From the NCBI RefSeq assembly GCF_000512585.2, contig NC_089247.1:186001-250000 (forward strand): DNA of 64,000 nt, written 5' to 3'. Origin of the DNA: Kwoniella bestiolae CBS 10118. Lineage: Eukaryota; Basidiomycota; Tremellomycetes; Tremellales; Cryptococcaceae. The notes beneath the pieces are model-generated. The model saw only the letters and a program-made list of their open reading frames with translations, was not told the origin of the DNA and searched no databases. Positions 22,731 to 34,200 of the stretch are shown here, piece by piece (position 1 is the stretch's first letter; the number at the start of each line of letters is the position of its first letter). A program made the translations under genes and the position numbers.

Positions 22731-23682
22731 TATTCACGTCAGGTCTCTCCTCCCCTTTACAATGTAATTTACATGTTTAGGTCATCAGCTTCGCCAACCC
22801 ATGCTTTCGCTTCTGTTACGATGGCTTCTATTTTGTCGCTTTAAGCAATTCATCCCGGCTTCCCTCCCTATGCAACCGAGCTTACGAGATGAGTCTTTCC
22901 TCTTGAGAAAGCGATGGACCGTGTTATATATGCAGAGTGATTTACACTGTCATCTTTACCGATTGATGGCATACGTCCTATACTCAAAGGCGAATATATC
23001 AGGTGGTCCAAAATTGTATTCTTAGTTGAGCTTGTGGGCCATTCCAACGTTTGCCTTGTGAATCGCCTGCCCATCCAGCTTTGCTTGGGGTCCAACAAGC
23101 CTTCGTTGTTCCTCACCAGACTCTTCGCTCAGCAGTATGCAAGATAGCCGGGTCACCTAGAAAATTGTTGTAAGGAAAGGCATATGAAAGGGAAATCAAT
23201 CTCCGAACAAAGCCCGGAGCTCTGTAGGAAGAGTTGACTTTTTGATCAGAAGCCTAGTGACCAAGTATGAAACTCGAAGCATTTTAACCCCTGCTGGGGA
23301 AGCGCCAATGAAGGGAGGCTCTCTCCCTGCTAGAGATCCTCTGTCTACGGGATGATAAAGCGAAGGCTCGTTCATCTAAAAGGTCGAGACTCGTTAGGGC
23401 CTTCCATTTCCCATGCCTTGGAGAAAGATAGACCTCTCATCCAGAGCGACCTTTCATCCATTTTCTCAAGAATAGCTGCATACTTGCCAAGTGGGTTTAC
23501 CCCTGACGGAGTGGCAATTTCGCTGGCTGCTGGTATATACAGCCTGCGCCTGCTTACTCAGCTCAGTAGAACTCCGCTTCAACTTGTGCTGCTATAGTCG
23601 TCCTATCGAGTACCGTTTACTAGTCCAATCTGATTTCTCCATCAACACGTTCTTCAAAGTAGTAAAGCTCGATCAACAGAAC
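22731..23682. other. Spacer between units 1 and 2, no gene seen
   Basis: 952 nt. Short frames only. A TATATA element near 23534 lies about 150 nt before the unit 2 ATG. Confidence 0.45.
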
Positions 23683-25093
23683 ATGCCCACCACACGTGCT
23701 CGAAGTCGGGCAGAACATGGGTCAGACCATAACAGCACAGTGGAGTTCAGCAGGGCAGGAAGGCCATTACGGCAACGAGGCGAGGCGAGTAGTCTATATG
23801 GGGCCGCACCTTTGCTGTCGACGCTGAGTACTGCTTTACCCCCCGAGTTGGCAAATCAGCAACCGTCTGCCGAGGGAAAGGGATGGGTGGCATTCTCTTC
23901 CCCGTCTGGTTCTTCGTCCGAGACCGAGACAAGCGAAGCTGTCCGCGAAACGGGTGAGCTTTTTGCCAGTCTGTGGGCTCGCCTGGCGTCAGCTAAAGGA
24001 CTTATCGGAACTTGTACAAATCGTGCTCACGGACTGAGTTCTTTTGAATGCTCGAAGAAGTTTCGAAATCCGGTTCCGATTCGATATCTGAGGATCATGC
24101 AGCTGCAGCATCTCCGAATTGTCCTGAGTCGTTCTCGGACGTTGATTCGACTGGGAATGATTCAGAAATCTCGTTTGTCGAGCCTTTAGAAGATCATCCG
24201 TTAACAGAGGATGAGAGTGAGTCCACCTCTTCACTCGTTATTGCAGAAGATGTGTCATCCTCTATTTCGGATCCGGTACCCTGAGGAAATACGCACGATC
24301 TTGATGATAGAGTCGATGGACTTCCGATGCCAATCCCTTACTCAAAGTGTGAAGCCCCAACGCAAAAACAGAATAGCTGATCTTGGTATCTTTCAGAACG
24401 GAAAATTGCCAGATACACAAGTCTGTACGAGATCCCGGGCATGGAGTCTTGGACTCAAGGGCGACCAGATAGGCAGATCCGTAAAATATTGCGGTCTTTC
24501 GAGTCGAGCATCAGATGGGATAATAACCTACCAGATACCGTGGCAGAGATGAAGCCTACAACAAATCTTGAGCTGGACGAACAGCTCTTGCCCTGTTCTG
24601 GCAATTGGCCGGCAGTGAAGCGTCATGAGGGTTACTCTCCTCTGGCGCAGTCCCGCGAAAGTTGCCCAGTAGACTCATTGATTTTTGGACAAGTGAAGAC
24701 GGCCGAAGTGTTGTTTGGAATGCGGTTACCCGTGGATTGAAGTGGTCCAAAAACGCTGAACCACCTATACCGGACTGTCTTCCCAAGATTCGATTCGAAG
24801 GTTTCACTGATTGCCTGCATATCATTCGTGGCAAAGATTGGATCTTGGACGAGAGGGAGGAACACGAAAACACATATGAAATTTCAGGGTCGGAAGACCG
24901 TTGCTGTTCTGCGCTCGTCGCTACTTACAGCGAAGAACAGGAAGACGGATCTCCAAGGATATTCAGCGTGTTCTCATCGGAACACTCTGACCCAGATGGG
25001 AATACATCCGTGAAGCATCGCTGTTCATTGGTCGCTTGGATAGACGAGATTGATCATTATGCGAAGACAGAGTTGTCCGACTCTACAACCTGA
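23683..25093 (+). pseudogene. Unit 2, module A, broken by a frameshift
   Basis: Exons 23683-23953, 24058-24216 and from 24397 match the three-exon plan of unit 1 module A, including phase-1 junctions and a similar third-exon start (RKIARYTSLYEIPGMESW against the unit 1 YGIDERPSW region). In the third exon the frame is lost near 24655-24668. The upstream frame stops at 24740, while the conserved continuation (SVVWNAVTRG, DCLHIIRGKDW, DPDGNTSVKHRCSLVAW) runs in another frame to 25093. I see no usable intron that rescues it. It could be a real decay event or a base-calling error. Confidence 0.6.
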
Positions 25094-25169
25094 GAGGATA
25101 AGGTCGTTGGTTTCGCTTGTTGATTTTCCAAATATTTCGCTACTTACCTATCAATTCCGATACAATATG

Positions 25170-25993
25170 TGCATGCAGATTCGCAATGACATGGACAATT
25201 TGATGCGCCGCACACATAGTCATGGCTCACGGGTGCCTGTTTGGGAGGTTCGACAACCCGACGGGTTGTGGGGCCTTCAAGGATGTGTCAAGTGGCAGAT
25301 GACACGACCGGGACTATCACGTATGCCTGCTGTCCTCGCCATGCGAGCACGATTGTTCATGACCATCGGGTCAGAAGCTTGAATGAGGCTCGAAGCGATG
25401 CCAACAGGGCGGAAAATCAATTGAAGCTACAAGACTCGGAATAGTCCTGAGTCAAGTCAAGTAGGGGGAGACGATAATTTTCTCGCTTCAAACCAGCTTA
25501 TGGCTCACCCCGTTTCTCAATGGGACCCGAATTGGTCTGAAGTGTACTACAAGCTGAAGACAGAGGGAGGAGAAACCCACATAGACTTGACGTTTGAAGG
25601 GTTCAATGATTGGTCTTGCTGGAGCTGCAAAAAGCCTGTGGGGGGTTATCATGCCGAATATTCGCGAGAGGCAACATTCCGATGGATGGAGACGCGTGAA
25701 CACGAGAAAGTCATGTACGATTTTTGCGACTTTGGCACATTCATCTGCGATGATTTAAGCTGTTGGGACGCTCGTCCCAATTTCATCGATGGCCGAGAGT
25801 CTCAAGAAAATACTTGCGCAAATCCGGAAGACTGCTCTAGCAGTTTTCAAATTATCGTGACGATGATGAAAATTCCGCATTTGAAGTTGCAATTGACGGG
25901 AATCCCAAAAGAATTTACTTTCACTGTTCACAACCTTGCGCAGCTGCCACCTCCTTGACACTAGAAGATGCTAAACACAATGAGGAGGTTTAG
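25170..25993 (+). pseudogene. Unit 2, partial module A end plus module B, broken by frameshifts
   Basis: A second, truncated copy of the module A end (VPVWEVRQPDG, then in another frame RMCQVADDTTGTITYACC) directly precedes a module B core starting at 25500. The order is the same as in the intact unit 3 gene. The first frame break is at a G run near 25270. A TAG at 25442-25444 ends the shifted frame. Module B keeps WSCWSC, ICDDLSC and TCANPEDC, but the frame slips near 25851-25855. The last pair (HCSQPC) and tail are in a different frame ending at 25991-25993. The most likely explanation is a decayed A+B fusion gene. Confidence 0.6.
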
Positions 25994-27201
25994 GCAACTA
26001 GTGAGAAGAGACCATGGGATGGCGCTCTTTCGCACCGATAGTATAATGCATGACGTTGTGATAGTCCACTTGTGGATGGAGGAACCTTGCGAGACATGTC
26101 TTATCAACTCCTAAACGAGCGTTGGGAGCATAACATGCGGTCGCTCTCATTGGCTTGAATTTTTGGGGCAGGAAGTGCCGCAGGAGGTAGCCTCAAATTC
26201 GAATTCCACACAAGTTCGCGGGAAGCTACCAGAAGAGCTATCAGACCAACGATAGGCCACATCCATTCCAGCATGCTTGGCGTCCGGGTTTCCATATTAC
26301 ATACTCGGGAGAGGGTTAGGCCCATCCTTTCCACCTCCGGCGCGCTCAAAACAGCCCGGGCAGCGGTCCCAACTATCCGAGCAGGAGGTCACGGGCAGTG
26401 AATCGTCGATTGTCCCAACAATTCCTCAGAAACTTATTCCTCAAGACTTCGAATGCGAGTCATGTCGCATCTGTCCCAAGCATACGCCCTAAGGATGTCG
26501 CTCCAGTACCCAATTTTGGACCGTCTTAACAATTGATCAAGCTGGTTTCAGGAGCACTTCATGACGGATTCGGGAAGAATATACTATCTTCGTCTTTTGT
26601 CCTCTCCTGGTAGGACACGCTCATGTTTTCTGGCCTGGCCGCTACCAGAACGGGGTCTACATCACAATGATCCTTTACGATGGCCTGGTCAATCCTGTAT
26701 CAGTGACATACATAACTATCACTGAAGATATGTATGCACGCGAAGTCGTAACTCATAGCTTTTGGTGTCTCTGAGTGACGCCCCACCTATTGGCTGACTT
26801 CGGCTCACAAGAAGGCCGCGACCTTCGAAAAGTGAGAAGAACCCATATGACGTTGTAAAAGAATTGCTTCATGACTGTTGAGGTATTCGCAATCAGGGAG
26901 CCTGAGTGCATTGCTGTGTACCTACAAAGGTTCTTCATGCATTCTTTAGTCCAGACTCGCCTGACTGTGTCAAACACGCTTGATGACGGTTCAGCTCCAA
27001 AAGCTGTGCATTGGTGTACATCGCTCCGTTCGTGCTAAAGAAGGCTTCTTCCATGAACGAGAAGACGGTGAATGTGAATGCTCGCTTGGAGCTCGATCGA
27101 AAGGTATAAAAACCAGACTGAACCCAAGGGTTGGAGTTTAACTTTGTAACTTTGAGACCGTAGTCCTCCTACTAGGATAGAGCCCCACCCCTACTTCCAC
27201 C
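25994..27201. other. Spacer between units 2 and 3
   Basis: 1.2 kb with no supported gene. A frame at 26277-26492 contains SEQEVTGSES, weakly similar to the SQEVTGTIE tail of the unit 1 module B protein, so this may include decayed family sequence. TATAAAAA at 27107-27114 lies 88 nt before the unit 3 ATG. Confidence 0.45.
27107..27114 (+). promoter_or_regulatory. TATA box of the unit 3 gene
   Basis: TATAAAAA 88 nt upstream of the ATG at 27202, followed by a pyrimidine-rich leader. Confidence 0.45.
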
Positions 27202-29301
27202 ATGTCTTCGCAGACTCCACGTCGCAATTCATCCCGCTCTGAGGGTAAGCGTGCTGTTTCAGACGAAGCCGGACGTGTCATTCAAGCACCAACTCAAGAG
27301 TCAACGTATCAGGGTTTCTCAGGGGGCGAAGGAATTAACAGTGAGTAATATATCTTTGCTATGTCTAGTTCCGACACTATAGCTCACTCGTGTTAAATTG
27401 CTCCGACTTCAGGAGACGACGATGGTGAGTTTCCGCTGTATCATAAGGATGATACCATTCATGGTGAAAGTATGTATCTTTCTTGCGCTAATGTACTTGA
27501 TTGACACGCCGTAGAAATAGAATGTGAAGAGGAAGGACACACTCGTAAGTCTTGAAAGCTCATGACTCATGTACATTTCATGGTTTTTCTTTAGTTTGTG
27601 ACACCGACTGGACTGACACATGTTTTATTGCTGAATGCTAGCGATGACCACAGCTACCGTCGAGGAAGGTACGTGTATATATGCTAGGGCCAATCGATAC
27701 TCTGAAATCCTCACCTGTCTTGATCGTCTTCATCATTCCTTGGGTTGCTGAGTTGGTTTTGTAGCTTCGGTAAAGCCCAAAGGTGGAAAGCGAAGTGGTC
27801 CGACGCGAGCGGACTGTATATATCCGCTGCACAATGGTGAGCTTTTTCAACTTTGTCATGTCGTCGCAGATAAAACCCGTGCTGTCTTCTCACGATGCAA
27901 TACTGATCCTGCTTCTATGTAGGGCAAGTAAATCTGCCACATCTACATTGGGCAGAAGAGGTGGCTGTATTCGCCAATCGAGATCGACAGGACAATTTAC
28001 TATCCGAATGTGCTCGGAGAAGTATGCTAAGGGATGCTGTCACTTTCGAAATGACAAAGGTGAGAGACCTGACTGTTGCGGACTATAGGGCTCTTGCCAG
28101 AACATGCAGCGTAGGTGAAGGTTGCAAATACTCGTCCGAGGAGATCAAGCATTGGAAAAAAGACCGCCTTCAAGACTTTGTTTTCGGTCGAACGAGCGAG
28201 CATGAAAAGGATCGCGAGAGTTTGATCATCACTGGGATCACCAAAGGCGTCTCAAGATGTCGCAAGCACTCTGATGGAAAGGAGTACCCTTACCCGCGAG
28301 CCGATGTTGAGGGATTCATCAAGTCCTCTGGATGGAACAGCAAAACAGAGAATGAGGACAGCCCGGAGATGCCAATCTGGAAAGTATACAAGGAGGACGG
28401 TACTTTTACAATCTCAAGGATGTGGCAGATTGCCGATGAGGATCTCAAAAAGATCACCGCCTATTGCTCATATCGAGACATAGCCTTGTCCCTCCAACGG
28501 CTTCGGATTCGACAACTGCCAAAAGGCTCACCGCTGCCGCCGCTGGACCTCACCAGACGTGTTCCTATCCCAAGGACAGGGTGGACTCCTCTGGAAACTA
28601 CAGGAGGTGCGGTTACTGTCAGTGATCAACAGGTCCTGTCACTATCACGCGGATCACCGGCTTCGTTACTGCGTCCACGACGACCTGTAAGATTCGTACA
28701 AGCCCCAGCTCCGCCGAGAACGACGGAACTCCCACGTACCGGAAACCCTCACCCCCCCACGGACTGGCGTTACTCTCATACCGAGTTATTTCGCGATCTC
28801 AAATATGATGAATTGACCACAATGACGAGAGTATCCGACCAGTGGTCGTGTTGGTCTTGTGAGAAACCTGTTGGTGGGATTGAGCGTGATAATTCCACAG
28901 ACAATTTATTCCAATGGATGTTGACGAATGAATATGCCAAAGCCATGGATGATTATGTCAAGTATGGCACTTTCCTTTGTGAAGACCAAGTGTGTAGGGA
29001 TAAGAGAACGGCATTCATGGAGAAAGAAGATTTTCACACCGTTACATGCGATAACCTCAGAGGTTGCTCAACCGAATTCCGTATTGTCAATAACGACAAG
29101 GGCACAGCCTACTTCAAGCTTATCGATGGGCTTGACGGCAACAAGACTTACCGGCTTTGCTCACAGCCTTGTAAGACGTGGACATACCTCGACCTAGCGA
29201 AGAAATCGTGTCATTTCCCCAATCAAGATTCAGGAGATGTGATGTCCCAAGGAAGCGGGGATGAATGGCCAGTGGTGGAATCGTCACGGTCGATCGGTTG
29301 A
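27202..29301 (+). CDS. Unit 3, intact fused module A + module B protein (unknown function)
   Basis: Six exons (27202-27340, 27413-27469, 27515-27544, 27642-27668, 27765-27836, 27923-29301) join in frame, all through phase-1 introns. The first five encode a short polar N terminus (MSSQTPRRNSSRSEG...). The large last exon holds a module A part (TCSVGEGC, HWKKDRLQDFVFGR, MPIWKVYKEDG, SRMWQIADE, ITAYCSYRD), a Pro/Arg-rich linker and a module B core with all eight Cys: WSCWSC, LCEDQVC, TCDNLRGC and LCSQPC. Unit 1 splits these modules into two genes, so here they are physically one protein, which suggests they act together. Very short exons 3 and 4 (30 and 27 nt) are unusual. Function unknown; no transposase, nuclease or polymerase motif is visible. 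Confidence 0.75.
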
Positions 29302-29524
29302 GAAGGCCGTTCGGCTGATAATGATTCTAGGGAGGATGGTGATAGACCAAGTAGTATTGCTCGCATGGGTGAGAAGACCTGCTGAGAAGTGGCCGAGAAT
29401 TCTGCTCCAGCATACAAGGCTCTTCAGCCCCAATCAGATGGAAAAGGTAGATTTGCAGGCGAAATAAGTAGAACACGATGATGAACACATGAACAGGAGT
29501 AATGTTTAAAAGATGCATTCCAAT

Positions 29525-30979
29525 CTAATCACTTTCATCCCCGCTTCCATAACCACCCAACAATGATGCCATGCCAGCAGGCTTCGCAGGCACTTTCCTC
29601 TCTTTCACTCTACCCTGATCTTCCCTTGCTTGCTTCTTCGCCATCTCAGCATAAAATTTCAAATTATCCAAAGCGTCCGCATCGAAGAACCCTCCGCTAC
29701 CACCACCATTCTCATTCCTCACTTTCTTTATTGGTCTTCCCCCATCTTCCTCTTCTTGTGGTCGTTCTGATATTTTTTCCTGTTCTTCTTCTTTCGACTG
29801 TTCGATATGGTAGAAATCCTGCTCATCACCTTCCTCCAACGCTCGGACCGTCTGAGCAGCTTCTACGAGATCCTCATCCAACATCCCTGCGATGGCTTTC
29901 TGACCCATCTCTTCTATTCGGCGAGCTTCGGCTTTCTTCTCTCCTGGATTGGGATCTTCTGTTGCCCATCTAATATACACACATGGATTAGCTAGTCGTC
30001 ATTTTATATATGCGGTTGATTAATTAGTTTATTGTTATTGACTTACCGAACATTCAATATCTCATCACCATCCATACTTTGATTCGCCATAGCTTCTTTT
30101 GCGAACTGAGCGTTGAGTTCCGAATCGTACATGACGAACGCTACACCTCGATTATGCAGTATATTCCCTGCGTTGATCGATACGTCAAACTCAATTCGGT
30201 AACCGGAAGATCAGGGTAGATCTCACATCTCAATATCTTTCCCCATTCCCCGAAATGCCTCAACAACGTCTCCTCAGCCTGCTTTTTATCTGGACTTTCG
30301 TGTATCTTCCCAACGTATAATGTCCTATTTACCCGGTTGAATGATCCTACACCACCCATATCATCTCGATAATCACCGTGTTTCTCTCGTCCGAAACAGT
30401 CCCGAGAGTTGTCCGGGAGTACATCTAAAGGTGTTTGAGCTCAGCGCTAGTCGTCCTGTTTGGACGAACCGAAACTTACGATTTGGTAGAGGTAGTCGAT
30501 GTAGGTAGTTACATTCGTGCCTATAGTACCGTTCGATTAGCTTAATCGTTTGAATATATTGAGGGAAAGTGTATTTACCCATAAGGACAACATCCCCTCG
30601 CAAAGAATAAACAACAGTACTTGTTACCCGTAGCATCCGCTCTTGTATATCCAGCATCTCTAGTTATTATACATCGTGTTTGCGACAACGTTTTGCTGCG
30701 ATGTAACGGTATTAGCTTGATCTCCAAAGCGCCTCAAGGGGGATGAAGCTCACTTTGCCAATGCATCTTCTTTGTCCCCTCCAGCCCACTTGTTATACCA
30801 TACGTCTATGAGCAAACCGTCAGCAAGATGTCATGATCAACATGGAAGGTGGATGTTGAACAGAACATACTGTACTCCTTCCCCGGCTGGATAGCTTCGG
30901 TCTTGTCCACTTCCCCTATTGCGACCTGCTTTCGAGCAGGTCTCAACTTTCTCTTCGGCGCTACTGTTGCGCTTGACAT
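29525..30979 (-). CDS. CWC2: Pre-mRNA-splicing factor CWC2
   Basis: The start MSSATVAPKRKLRPARKQV is the ATG at 30977-30979. The order matches Cwc2/RBM22-type factors: a torus region (PGKEYNVWYNKWAGG), a CCCH zinc finger (C-x8-C-x5-C-x3-H ending CNYLH, split by an intron with GG|G), the connector LPNHVLPDNSRDCFGREKHG, and an RRM (RTLYVGKIHES as RNP2, GVAFVMYDSE as RNP1). The tail is acidic and Lys-rich, ending GGYGSGDESD. Cwc2 is part of the NineTeen complex in the active spliceosome and contacts the U6 internal stem-loop near the catalytic centre. It is nuclear. It shares a 314-nt divergent promoter with SKI2, pairing two RNA-processing genes. Confidence 0.93.
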
Positions 30980-31293
30980 GATGGGACTGGTGTCTATGGT
31001 CGAAGAGATAATGTGATATAGAGGTGGAAGTGAGATTTGGATTACAATCTCAACCCAACTGTTCACTTGTGGGCAGTTCACTCGAATTGTTGTTGCGCTT
31101 CCATTGGATTTGAACGCTTACGTAAACTGTCAAGATATGCTCGATCTGATCTCTCGTCTATGACGATTGAATCAGCACCATTCTCGATGGATTTTTCTAC
31201 TCTATATTCAAGAAATCTAATCGTTATTGACCTGTTCACGATTCAGTTTGTCCAATACCCATCTTGTCAGTCCCTTGTACAAGTCAGACCGAC
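30980..31293. other. Divergent promoter of CWC2 and SKI2
   Basis: 314 nt between two divergent starts. No gene and no clear TATA box, as expected for housekeeping promoters. Confidence 0.5.
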
Positions 31294-34200
31294 ATGCCGG
31301 GAGACGAAGAGAGCTCGCTCGCCGACGCTGCGTTTCTCGAGCTGCTCAACACAGCTGCCAACCCCTCATCGGACAGTGCACTTTCAAGCGATGAACTCGC
31401 GTCAGCCTTAGACATCGAAGGTCCTCTGAGCAAAGAACGAGCTTTGGAGCTGTTAGAGAAGGAGGTACTGGCGCCTGTGGAGAACCTCCAGGGGGATGAT
31501 CTTTGGAGATGGCAGGTGTGAGTACATCTCAAATACTCCTCGATTTGCGATCAGAACTCGTGAAATAGAGATTTGCAAATATCGTTGTCTTACTGATTTA
31601 TTCGTCACAGCCAACCTCCAGTAGACTTACCCATCCCTCCCCTGACCTTAAAACCCCTCCATCAGACACATATAGTCACACCTTCCTACAAGGGTATAGA
31701 CGGTACTTTCACACATTGGAGAGAAGGTCTGGCACCCAAACCACCTGCTCATCCGACATTATCATCGTCCACTACCAGAGCACCTGGATCATTACAGAAC
31801 TTCGTAAGGGGGAAAGGGAGTTATGCACCATTCTTACCTGGGGGGCTGGAAGCTGCTGCTAAACCTGAGGAAGAGGAAGATGAGCAGGAAGAGGAGGAGG
31901 CCGAGGGTTGGAAGACTAGAGCTCCGGGTCTGAGAAGGGGCGTCCAGCTTGATGGTGGTGAGTGGGCAGTCTGGGGAATATAAAACAATCGAACGATATC
32001 CAGTGGATGGAAGGAGACTGATAGGTTGATCTTCTAGCCGATGAATTCCTGGCGGAGATGCTAGGCCAGCAGTCGATAGCGGCCAAAGCTAAACGAAGAA
32101 GGAGAGAAGGGGAGTTCGAACCTCAATTAACGATATCCAGGCTTGGTGATGAAGATGTGGAAGGTGAAGGAGAAATGGAAGACATTAGTACGAATGGTCA
32201 CGCAGGACCTAGCAGCAAGAATGTGGATGATCTCCTACCTATAGGAGTGAGCAAGATGCTTCTCGATGATCATTTTGACATGGAAGGCTGATTTGTCTCT
32301 TTATCAGCGACTTCCTGCTCCACCGCCACCTAGAAGACAGTTCAAAGCTGCTGTGCACAAAGAATGGGCACATGTCGTCGATGTCAATCAGCGGCTTGTC
32401 AACGTGAGCTGCCCTAGTCTATCTGATTGAGTTTGGGATCGACTGATCATATGTATTGCTAGTTCAATGAACTTGTTCCTGAGATGGCAAGAGAGGTGAG
32501 TTGAGGTTGGCGTGAGATATGTGAGGGCAATCGACTGATCAAACTACCTTTAGTACCCCTTTGAGCTTGATAACTTCCAGAAGGAAGCTGTCTATAGATT
32601 GGAGATGGGAGATAGTGTCTTTGTCGCTGCACACACTTCAGCTGGTAAGACGGTCGTAGCGGAATATGCTATCGCATTGGCAGCCAAACATATGACCAAG
32701 TACGTCCGGTGTCACTGCTCATCTGTGACTTATGGCGATTCTTGTTAATTCCCGCCATACAGAGCAATCTACACGTCGCCTATCAAAGCTTTGTCGAATC
32801 AGAAATTCCGAGATTTCAAGACAACCTTTGATCCTTCCACTGTTGGTATTCTGACCGGTGATGTGCAAATCAACGCGGAGGGTAGTTGTTTGATCGTAGG
32901 TCCACATACCTGCTCATTCTGTCTCAAAGCAAGTGTACTGATGAGGCATTATGAGTATAGATGACCACCGAAATTCTGCGAAGTATGCTTTACAAGGGTG
33001 CAGACTTGATTAGAGATGTGGAGTTTGTCATTTTCGATGAGGTGCATTATGTCAATGATGCTGAGGTGAGTTCGCAGTACACGAAGTTATGGTATTTGAG
33101 CTGATCGATTGTGATAGCGGGGTGTGGTTTGGGAGGAAGTCATCATTATGCTTCCGGAACATGTGAATATAATATTGCTTTCTGCTACTGTACCAAATAC
33201 CAAGGAATTTGCAGACTGGGTCGGGTGAGTTTTTTGGGAAATTTCTAATGTAAATTAAATCAAGCTAATGAGAGATGACCACCCAGACGAACGAAGAAGA
33301 AAGACATCTACGTCATTTCCACACCTATGCGACCAGTACCTCTCGAACATTTCCTATGGGCTGGAAAAGATATACATAAGATTGTCGATTCGAAATCGCA
33401 TTTCCTCGGTGACGGATACAAGACCGCTCAAGAGGCTACTCGTCGTAAACAAGATAAAGAGCGAGAAGCAAATGGTCTACCGCCTGTTCAGCGTACCGGT
33501 GGTAGAGGAGGGGCACCAGGAGGCGGTCGAGCTAAAGATCTGCCTACCGGTAAGAACGCGCCGTTCACTAAACCAGGTGCGGGACGTAATCACACGAACC
33601 GGGCTGGTGGCAACGGGGCACCTGCACCCGCTGTACCCGCACGAGGAGGGAGGGGAGGAGGAAGAGGTGGTTTTGGTGGAAGAGCAAGTCATCAGCTCGA
33701 TCAGAACGTTTGGACCCACCTTATCAACTATCTCCAGAAGAACTCACTGTTACCGGTCGTCAACTTTGTGTTCAGTAAGAAGAGGTGCGAAGAGTATGCT
33801 CAAAATCTCGGAACCAAGGATTTGAATAATGCGAAGGAGAAGAGTGAAGTGCATCTGACGTGGGAGAGGGCGTTAACCAGGCTGAAAGGTTAGTTGATCT
33901 CACGTAGTATCACTCGGCGAATGGCTAATGTTTCACTGATAGGCTCTGACAAAACGTTGCCTCAGATATTGAGGATGAGAGATCTCTTGAGTAGAGGTAT
34001 CGGTGTGCATCATGGTGGATTGTTACCCCTTGTGAAAGGTAAGCTGGTTTCTTCAACGGCGAGAAGCAAAAGCTCATTGTCATTGCAGAGGTCGTCGAAT
34101 TGCTTTTCTCGCGAGGACTGGTCAAGGTGCTCTTCGCGACTGAGACATTTGCTATGGTGCGTTTGGTCGTCCTCATTACTATGTTGCTCATCGGGAAACT

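Noticed and set aside
26277..26492. Frame with SEQEVTGSES similar to the unit 1 module B tail
   Set aside because: Similarity is short and unanchored; kept only as a hint of decayed family sequence, not as a gene.
19351..29301. Idea that the Cys-rich units are a transposon or retroelement
   Set aside because: No reverse transcriptase, integrase, transposase motif, terminal repeats or target-site duplication could be seen, and the copies contain spliced introns.
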